Source: Arthrinium phaeospermum
Taxonomy: Eukaryota; Ascomycota; Sordariomycetes; Amphisphaeriales; Apiosporaceae
Length of the DNA stretch: 64,000 nucleotides
Direction: 5' to 3'
Assembly (NCBI GenBank): GCA_006503535.1
Contig: QYRS01000011.1
Coordinates: 1,178,001 to 1,242,000, forward strand
Made by a program: the position numbers and the translations under genes. Of this stretch, positions 57,261-64,000 are shown piece by piece (the first letter of the stretch is position 1; each line of letters opens with the position of its first letter). The notes under the pieces are model-generated. The model did no database searches, was not told the DNA's origin, and saw only the letters and a list, made by a program, of their open reading frames with translations.

Positions 57261-59191
57261 TCATCGGATCACGCCCCAGTCGGCTAGTCGTCCTCCGCCG
57301 TTGTCGTTCTCGTCCCTGGCACCTGGCCTCCTGCCAAATATGGACCAGAATCGTAATGTCTCATCTCCGGCTCCGGTGACCACTGTGCGGCCGTCTGGGC
57401 TCATCGCCAAGTATAGTACACGATAAGTGTGGCCCGTCAGACTCACAACCTGTGTCATAGAGGGGTATTTCCAGACAACGATCTGGTTCTGACTGTAGCC
57501 GTGGGTCGAGACGATCTCGTTCGAGTTCTTGGACCATGCAATGTTGCACACCTGGCTGCCCGTATCGATTTCGTTGATGACGGTCCCTCGTGCCGTGTCG
57601 TGGAATATTATCCTCCTGTCTGCGGTACCGCCGCCAGATGCAAGAAGGCCTCTTTGATGTGGCGACCAGGCAATCGCCTTGACTGCGGCCGTGTGATCTG
57701 AGAATTTCCATAACGGCGTATCTGTGAGCTTGTCCCAGACCATCAACTTGTTGTCATTCCCACCGCTGGCAAGCTGCCCATCGTCACAGTTCCACTTCAG
57801 CCCACAAACCTCCTGTTTGTGGCCAACAAGCTTCTTCATCCACTGATCGGGCGCTCGGACATCGCGGTGATATATTAAGCGGTCCCTTGATCCTGACGTC
57901 AGAACATGAGAATTCCAGGCCAAAGAACCAACACGGGCAGTGTGTCCGGTCATGGTTCTTAACCTCCTCGTCTTCTCAGCATCCCAAATCTGGACCAAGC
58001 CCTTACCCGTCCCGATAGCAAGATGTGTACCCTTCTGGATCCACGACACGCTGGTAACCGTGTCGTCTTCTAACGTGCAGAGCTTGTTGACTCTGCTCGT
58101 CTGGGCGTTCCACATGTATACACTGGAGCCTAGTCCCACACCAAGGACGTTTGCACTTCCCCAATCCACCAGATTCAAATAAAAGTCGTCGGCTAGATCG
58201 GGTGCATCTAGAACCTTGTACGGGACTTTGGACACGGCGCGAGGCTGACGCCGAGGGCTGAGAAGCATCTGCTGGCTGCCAAAGCGGACTGGTGATAAAC
58301 TGTAAATCTCGGACCTGGTATCCATGTTGGGACCATGCCGACTTTGCGGCGTACGGGAAGGCGTGGGGTGGCCGGCGATATTAGTGTGATGCCGGGGTGA
58401 CATGTATGAGAATAAATTCTTGTGTGGCGTAGAAGGGGTGAATGTTGAAGGTAGAGATGGGGGAGGGACATTAGGCGGTGTGTGGGACCTTGTAGGGTCG
58501 TGTACTCGTGTTGAGTGGTTGGCGGCACCATGGTTGCCCTCTGGAGATAATGTGGATGGTGGTGCCTGAGGTATCGTGTTCTCGAACAACTCCGATCTCA
58601 GCAAAGTAGAAAATGTCCTGTTGGCTTCCTCCGCTGGTAGATGTCAGCATCATGAAAGATTCACGCCACAAGAAGATTTCACTTACTCCTTTGGAAATGA
58701 AGCTCGCCGTGTGGGGTGCGCTTCTTTTGCCTCGAGGGCGTCGCGGGAGAGCCTTCGTCATGAAGCAGACTGAAGCTCGCTTGCAAGTCCTGCCCTGATC
58801 TTGAGGGAATGAATCTGGAACTGGATCAGCCCTGCCACATTGTTCCTCATTAGATATTAACCAACCTGTCGCCATTGATCCTTTGCCGCTTCCTGCTCGG
58901 GCTAGCAGCAGGTGCGCTGTCCCTTCGGTCGGCCGAAAGTTCTCTTGACAGTGCCCTTGACAAGATTTCTGGGTCTATATTGCTAATACTCCCATCGCGA
59001 CGAATGTGTCGAGAGGATCTCGTGTTTACGATATCCCCGTTTGGCTTTGCTTCCAAGCGACCGCGCTCACAGGGAGGAGGCGGCGTTGACATCCGCGCAG
59101 GCGTAGCTCGCGCGGGGCTGTGTGTGTCGTGAACTGATCGCTTTGCTGGCAGCGCCGTCATGGCCGCCGCCAACTCCGAATCTAACGGCAT
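57261..59191 (-). CDS. CDH1: Cdh1/Fizzy-related APC/C activator
   Basis: WD40 co-activator that brings substrates to the anaphase-promoting complex in late mitosis and G1. Minus-strand exons are 59191-58866, 58814-58687 and 58633-57261; introns of 51 and 52 nt, phases consistent, 608 aa from the first in-frame ATG. The C-box DRFIPSR (residues 108-114) is split by the first intron. EEANRTFSTLLRSELFEN follows. Seven WD40 repeats begin after KVPYKVLDAPDLADDFYLNLVDW, and the protein ends in Ile-Arg, the APC/C-binding IR tail. The combination of C-box, KVL-type approach and IR tail identifies an APC/C activator. The KVPYKVLDAPDL sequence is Cdh1-type rather than Cdc20-type. The true N-terminus is uncertain because the frame stays open upstream to 59524 without an ATG, so an additional 5' exon is likely. 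Confidence 0.9.
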
Positions 59192-61963
59192 GTTCAATTC
59201 GTCACTCAAGTGGAAGCGCAGTCGGGTTAAGTCTGCACGGGACAGTTGTGGTGCTGATGACGATGTTGTGGGATGCGAACGTGTCGATGTTGGTGGAGCA
59301 ACGCAGGTCCCTTGGGGCAAGGCGCTTGGCAATAGCGTTGATGAAATCGATTTAGGGTGGCGCTTATCGGGTCGAGGTGAGTATAATGTGAAGCGCCTCG
59401 AGGGTTGAGGAGTTGCAGAGTAGCTGGCAATCGGTATGCAGTCCCAGATTTTAGGATCACCGTCGTACGTCTCTATTGTCTGTGTTGCTCTTGCCGGCTT
59501 TCCGAATCGAAGATGCCCCTCCTACTGGCGGATGTTCGATCGCATGCTCCTTGGAATTGACGGGGATTGGTCTGTTGCGAATGATGCGATGTTCGATATT
59601 CGAACGAAACGATGACGACTGCTATGCAGGCAATTGACGCCAGGGTCTATCGACCGATCGCTAATGGTAAGCTGGTTGCTGTCGGAGTGGATGGATAGGT
59701 CGTCGACGGTCAATACTGCTATTGTTGTTTGGTGGAGAATGGTGTCGCTATGGAAATGAAAGTTGACCAGGTCTGCTATGTTTCAAGGCGGAAATAGGTG
59801 CGTAACGTAGGATTCGGCTTGGGTGTGGCATACAGGATGATCTGCAACAACGACAGATACGGACGGGGGCGGAGAGAAGCAGGGAAATAAAATAAAAAAA
59901 GAGCGGGAGGGGTGGGAGAAAGAAGATTTGCGAGGTGAGGTTGAGGTTGGGTTTGGCGTATGAAGGTTGAATGGATGCTTGGACTTGGAGATGGCGGCTC
60001 GAGTGATGGAGGTGAGTTTCCCAGGTTCACACGGCTGGAGGAGCGCTAGGTTCTAGGTTGCCTGCTGCTGGCGTGCTTGCGACTGCTGCTGCTGTTACTG
60101 CCGCCGCTGCCACTGCTGCCCTTTTCCTTTCTCCCTCACATTCGGGCTGTTGCTCTAGTGCATTCCACCCAATCAAATGACAATGGGCAGTCGCGGGAGC
60201 GCGGGCACGGTGCACCCCCATTAGCCCAACAGGGAAACAGTACATCGACCTGAGCTCAAAAGGGCCCTCTCGCACGCTGGTCTCCTCTTCCCCCCTCCAA
60301 CGACCACATACGTTCAATGCGCCGTCCCCTCTACCGCGACGCGCCTGTCTCGTCCTTGTTATTGGTTTCTATTAAGTCAGACACACTATCACTGTTTATC
60401 CCCCTCCCCTTTATGGAGACCTCAGGTGTTCAGGTGTTCAGGTGTTGCTTTTTCCCATACGATCTCATGGCGTTGCATCTTTTGCAATGTATCAGCCAGT
60501 CTAATTTTTTTATTTCTCATTTTTCACAACAAGAATTGAATTGCTTGCAGATGGTGTGTGTTCCAATACCCTTGCCAGATTGCTGATTGCAGTCTTGTTT
60601 ACCATAGCTGGCATTTTCCCTTTGTGATGCCATTTGAGTGATTGTCGAACGACGTCCATCCTGTGGGCAAAGCCCGTACATAGGTACCTACATACTTGCC
60701 TATGCATCAACGTCGGATACAAAGCACGTAATTAGAACATAACGCGTCGGCAAGCAATGTGTGTCTCCCTTCAGGTGGTTGGGGGGGAGCTTGGGCGCGT
60801 CATAGGGCCTTATGGGGTCTCATTCTCGCGGATTACCTGCCCTGCCTCCCTTGCTATTCGCCTGTATTATATCCTGTGGCTGGGGGTCTCTCATTGGCCC
60901 CGTCCCGGCATGTTTATAGTGTACGAATGCGCGTGACTAATGCACACGTGCATCTGCACACATGCTGCGCTTTCTCTCAGTTGTTGCTTTGGTTTATATA
61001 CCGCACATTCGTGAGACCTGCATCTGCTGCTGTTGCCCTATATCTCTTGTAATACGACTATAACAGCCTTCATAGCTTATTTGGTTGGACAGTGGAAGTG
61101 CACGCATACGGTAACCTCTTAGCAGCCAAAAGCACTAGACTAGGCACCTACTAAAGTAACATCTACATGAACCTATCTGATATATGTCTTGAGAAACGGA
61201 GCCTCTATCCCTCCCTGGAAGCTCTATTGAAAGAAACGGGTCTCCACCCGACTAGCAAGTGACGTGTGTGTCCCGCGTATGTGATGAAGCTGTCGCGCCG
61301 CTTTTGGTGTTGTTTATTTATCATCCATGGTCTGATGTTTGTTAGCTTGTGGGGGATAATCCTACACGCGCCTGTGCACGTCTTTACTGGCCCGTCGCGG
61401 CTCTTCGCACGCCTGGCCGGCCGTTGTTTCGGGTCGGCCCCGGATTGGGCCGCATAGCTCCCTGCTACCCTTGACGACTCGTCGTGCCGCTGGTGAACAA
61501 TGAAACTCGCAACATTCTCAGCGGTGCACATTTCCATGTGGGTCCTCGAGCACTGCCATCGTTTTCAGAGTATATGTTGTTTCGCTTATAAGCCATGAAG
61601 AGTAGACACTTGGATTTGCAACGTTTGCTATATGCTCCTAACATTACTGGGCCCTGATGCTTCTGGCAATGCCAGTACATACCTGCTAACCTACTGGGGA
61701 TAAGGTTTACCCCTACTAAGCCACTCTGCAAAAGGAAACAAAACGCCTGCCTCTGATCCAGATGCCAAGCCTAGAGTTTTTTATTTTCTTGTTGGCCATG
61801 CCTTAAATGCACCGCTGCTAAATTCTTATTATTCTACCACAAGACTACCAAACTGCGCGTGAAGATAAGAGGGGATCGTATTCTCCGGGATTGTGTGGTA
61901 CGGCATGTTGACTGATGCCTTGGTCTCTCGACTGGACCGCCATCACATCCTGTACGGACACTC
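59192..61963. other. Upstream region of CDH1 and intergenic sequence
   Basis: The first ~330 bp upstream of the assigned CDH1 start are open in frame and may be coding (for example YDGDPKIWDCIPIASYS around 59470-59420), preceded by TAG at 59522-59524. Beyond about 59.8 kb I see CT-rich leader-like sequence, and then no gene until the NCBP3-like gene ends at 61964. Short frames at 60317-61052 and 61205-61731 lack family resemblance. Confidence 0.4.
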
Positions 61964-63358
61964 CTAGTCAAACAAATCGCCTGCTTTCTGCCGCCGCCGT
62001 GTCCTCCCCTCAAGCTTGTCTGAAAATAGCTCTTTGCCGGTATTGCTGCTGCTGCCAAACTTGTCAGGGAATAACTCCTTGGCTGTTTTGCTTGCGCCTT
62101 TAATCGCAAAACCCTGGTCGGATCCTCGCTGGTTGGCGGAACCCCGAATGTTGATCCCAGATCTCGCTGTAGGGTCGGTGATCCTGTCTGCGAGCCGTCC
62201 GCTGGGAACAGTCGTCACTCTATCCTCCAGCCTCTTGCTTCGAGGCTTAGGCTCGTCGTCTTTGCTGTCATAGAGCGGAAGAGCAAATCGACTCGACAGA
62301 TATGACGATGTGGCATCTGCGTCCTCCAGTCGGTTGCTCTCTGAGAACAAGGTTTTCTCGGGGAAGAGTTCTTTGCTCTTGTCCTCGCGGGTAAGGCGCT
62401 CTTTAATGGCTCTGGCGCCTCGGCGGTTCTTTCGGGCAGCTTCATCTGCTGAACGAGCGTGCATGTCCAAGTCGTCGTCACGGTCGCGCATAGGAGACGC
62501 AGACCGGTCCCGCCGCGAAGCACCTCTCCCGCTGGTTCCCTCTGGGAAGAGCTCCTTGGAGCGGTTGTTGTCGCGGTATGATCTCTGGTAACGCTCGTTG
62601 CCGTCTTCGTTGGGTGTGCGGGAGCGTCGATGTCGTGTTTGTGGAGTCGCAGAGCGAGCAGTAGGTACGTCTGCGTCGTCATCGTACATGTTGGCACTAT
62701 AATGTTCCCTTTGCTCGTCGTCATACGAGCGGCGCCTGGGGCGGCGCCTGTAGCCCTCGCTGTCCCGGTCACGATATCGCTTCCGGTTTTCCGGGTCATA
62801 TTCGGGGTTCAAGAGGTAAAACCGGCTTCTCTGAGCTGCTCCAACTTGCTTTTTATCAGAGGCAACAGCGAGTCGTATTTGTAGCGCGACCTCGGTTCTT
62901 TTAGAAAACCCCTTGGCAGGAAGTAGTTCCAGAAGAGGCAGTTGTGTAACATCGCCGATCTCGACCGCCGCCAAAGCCACCAGTGCCCCTTGCGCAGTAG
63001 CTTCGGAGGGAAATATCAAGTTGGCCGAAGAATCGTCAATCCATTCGATCCTTTCAAACCTGCTGTCGGGATAATGTTCGGCAACGTATGCTTTCACCTC
63101 TTCTTGATTGAGGACGTCGAGCCCACGGATGTGGATCTTGTTGGGAAGCAAAGTCTGCGACTCCGGTACTTCATTTGCAGTGGATGCATCAACGACTTCG
63201 CCAGGAGACTGAATGCACGTTTTGGTTAGAACCCTAGAGACAGTCAATGTGCGCCATGACTTGGTACTTACTGGGGTGTCTTGAGGTTGAGTAGCGGTGA
63301 TGGGCTCGTCGGCAACGAAGTCCACATCCATCTCCATATCCAGATCCATGGCGTCCAT
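61964..63358 (-). CDS. NCBP3-like nuclear cap-binding protein
   Basis: Predicted 443 aa. Exons on the minus strand are 63358-63272 and 63208-61964. The 63-nt intron (GTAAGT..TTCAG, CTAAC branch) is a multiple of three and stays open if retained, so it could be missed. The RRM-like DUF2414/NCBP3 domain spans about 50-120 (LLPNKIHIRGLDVLNQEEVKAYV, then FERIEWIDDSSANLIF). The WIDD at 85-88 corresponds to the WLDD motif through which human NCBP3 contacts capped RNA. A YLLNPEYDPENRKRY segment and Arg/Asp-rich stretches follow. The C-terminal half carries four copies of a KELF motif (KELFPEG, KELFPEK, KELFPDK, KELFSDK), a likely short linear motif. Human NCBP3 works with the cap-binding complex in mRNA export; the role here is inferred. 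Confidence 0.82.
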   Translation of the reverse strand: MDAMDLDMEMDVDFVADEPITATQPQDTPVSTKSWRTLTVSRVLTKTCIQSPGEVVDASTANEVPESQTLLPNKIHIRGLDVLNQEEVKAYVAEHYPDSRFERIEWIDDSSANLIFPSEATAQGALVALAAVEIGDVTQLPLLELLPAKGFSKRTEVALQIRLAVASDKKQVGAAQRSRFYLLNPEYDPENRKRYRDRDSEGYRRRPRRRSYDDEQREHYSANMYDDDADVPTARSATPQTRHRRSRTPNEDGNERYQRSYRDNNRSKELFPEGTSGRGASRRDRSASPMRDRDDDLDMHARSADEAARKNRRGARAIKERLTREDKSKELFPEKTLFSESNRLEDADATSSYLSSRFALPLYDSKDDEPKPRSKRLEDRVTTVPSGRLADRITDPTARSGINIRGSANQRGSDQGFAIKGASKTAKELFPDKFGSSSNTGKELFSDKLEGRTRRRQKAGDLFD

Positions 63359-64000
63359 TGTTGCGACTTGGGTCTGGCGACCTATGGGATAGTATGGCGA
63401 AGGGAAGTTGTGGTGGTTGTATGAGTAGGAAGGTGCGCTGCGCTGACTGGTCGAGGCGCGGAAGCGGCGCGGGGTGTAGACAAGGACGTACGTAGCATGC
63501 AGTGATCTGCGGCGATCTATGTCATGCTGGGATTCCCGCTGCAGCTCGTGAAGTTGGGTGTTTAGGTGCTAGCGAGTTGCGCAACAGCGTGACGCTGGGT
63601 GAGTGTGTAAATAATGGGTAGAATCGGCAGGATGAATGCTTGTCTGGCGCCTTTCCGAAGCTTGAACAAGTGGGTGGATGGATGGCAGTTTGCGACGAAG
63701 ATACTGCCAGATCAGGTCGATGGGGTTTGGGAGGTAGGTTAAAATAAACACAGTATGCAGATAAGTTGTATGGAAATCAAGGAAGGCTGAAGCAATCTTC
63801 AATGCTGGCCGAGGCGAAGAGGATTGAATGGATTGAACTAAGAGCTCACCTTATCCGTATCTCTATCGCATCGTATTAGTAGGTACCTAGTCAAGCTTTA
63901 GGTACGGAGAGACCTTCCCTGGATTCAAGTCTGGTCCCGGCAGAACAGCCTATTCGAACACAGGGATTGCTTAAACCCCACCTAGCGATTTCGCTAACTG
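63359..64000. other. Upstream region of the NCBP3-like gene
   Basis: No gene recognised before the window ends. Short frames on the minus strand have no family resemblance. Confidence 0.4.

Overview
The window looks like a nuclear segment from a filamentous ascomycete (Pezizomycotina, probably Sordariomycetes). The genes carry short GT-AG introns (51-85 nt) with fungal TACTGAC- or CTAAC-like branch sites. The encoded proteins are the housekeeping set of that group. A GC-rich gene-dense part is sharply joined to an AT-rich block whose repeats carry the marks of repeat-induced point mutation (RIP): TpA enrichment and in-frame TAG/TAA where Gln or Trp is expected.

Layout. 1-2157 has ordinary base composition and no gene I can support, but contains two hairpins. 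2158-2763 is a broken low-complexity ORF. About 2.8-27.0 kb is a transposon graveyard. Two copies of the same ~9.7 kb element (A about 3039-12716, B about 17275-26985) lie in direct orientation. Each copy holds the remains of a tyrosine recombinase gene and several unrecognised ORFs on both strands. The ~4.6 kb between them holds a pogo/Fot1-type DDE transposase relic, a 2.4 kb AT minisatellite with 11-bp and 22-bp periods, and the C-terminal end of a Tc1/mariner transposase. Within A and B, strongly RIP-mutated stretches align well between copies, while islands of near-normal GC do not align. This mosaic is the most unusual feature of the window.

27.0-64.0 kb is the gene-dense part. It holds a 67-aa three-repeat acidic protein of unknown function; mitochondrial tRNA-modification GTPase MSS1/MnmE (-); ribosome biogenesis factor MAK16 (+); a Sec1-binding Mso1-like protein (+); an intron-containing tRNA-Arg(UCU) (+); a Gyp7-like Rab GAP (+); ER alpha-glucosidase I ending in HDEL (-); an SNRNP27-like splicing factor (-); a fused para-aminobenzoate synthase (+); cohesin SMC1 (-); glycerophosphocholine acyltransferase GPC1 (+); the APC/C activator Cdh1 (-); and an NCBP3-like cap-binding protein (-). 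These do not form a pathway. They are ordinary core genes arranged as divergent pairs (MSS1/MAK16, SNRNP27/PABS, SMC1/GPC1) and convergent pairs (Gyp7/GLS1, PABS/SMC1, GPC1/CDH1).

Two core genes, SMC1 and the PABA synthase, each contain a single apparent frameshift in or near a homopolymer. One inserted base would repair either, which points to residual assembly error, although a real lesion cannot be excluded. Exon boundaries were placed by eye from splice signals, reading-frame phase and family knowledge. Transposon borders are approximate.
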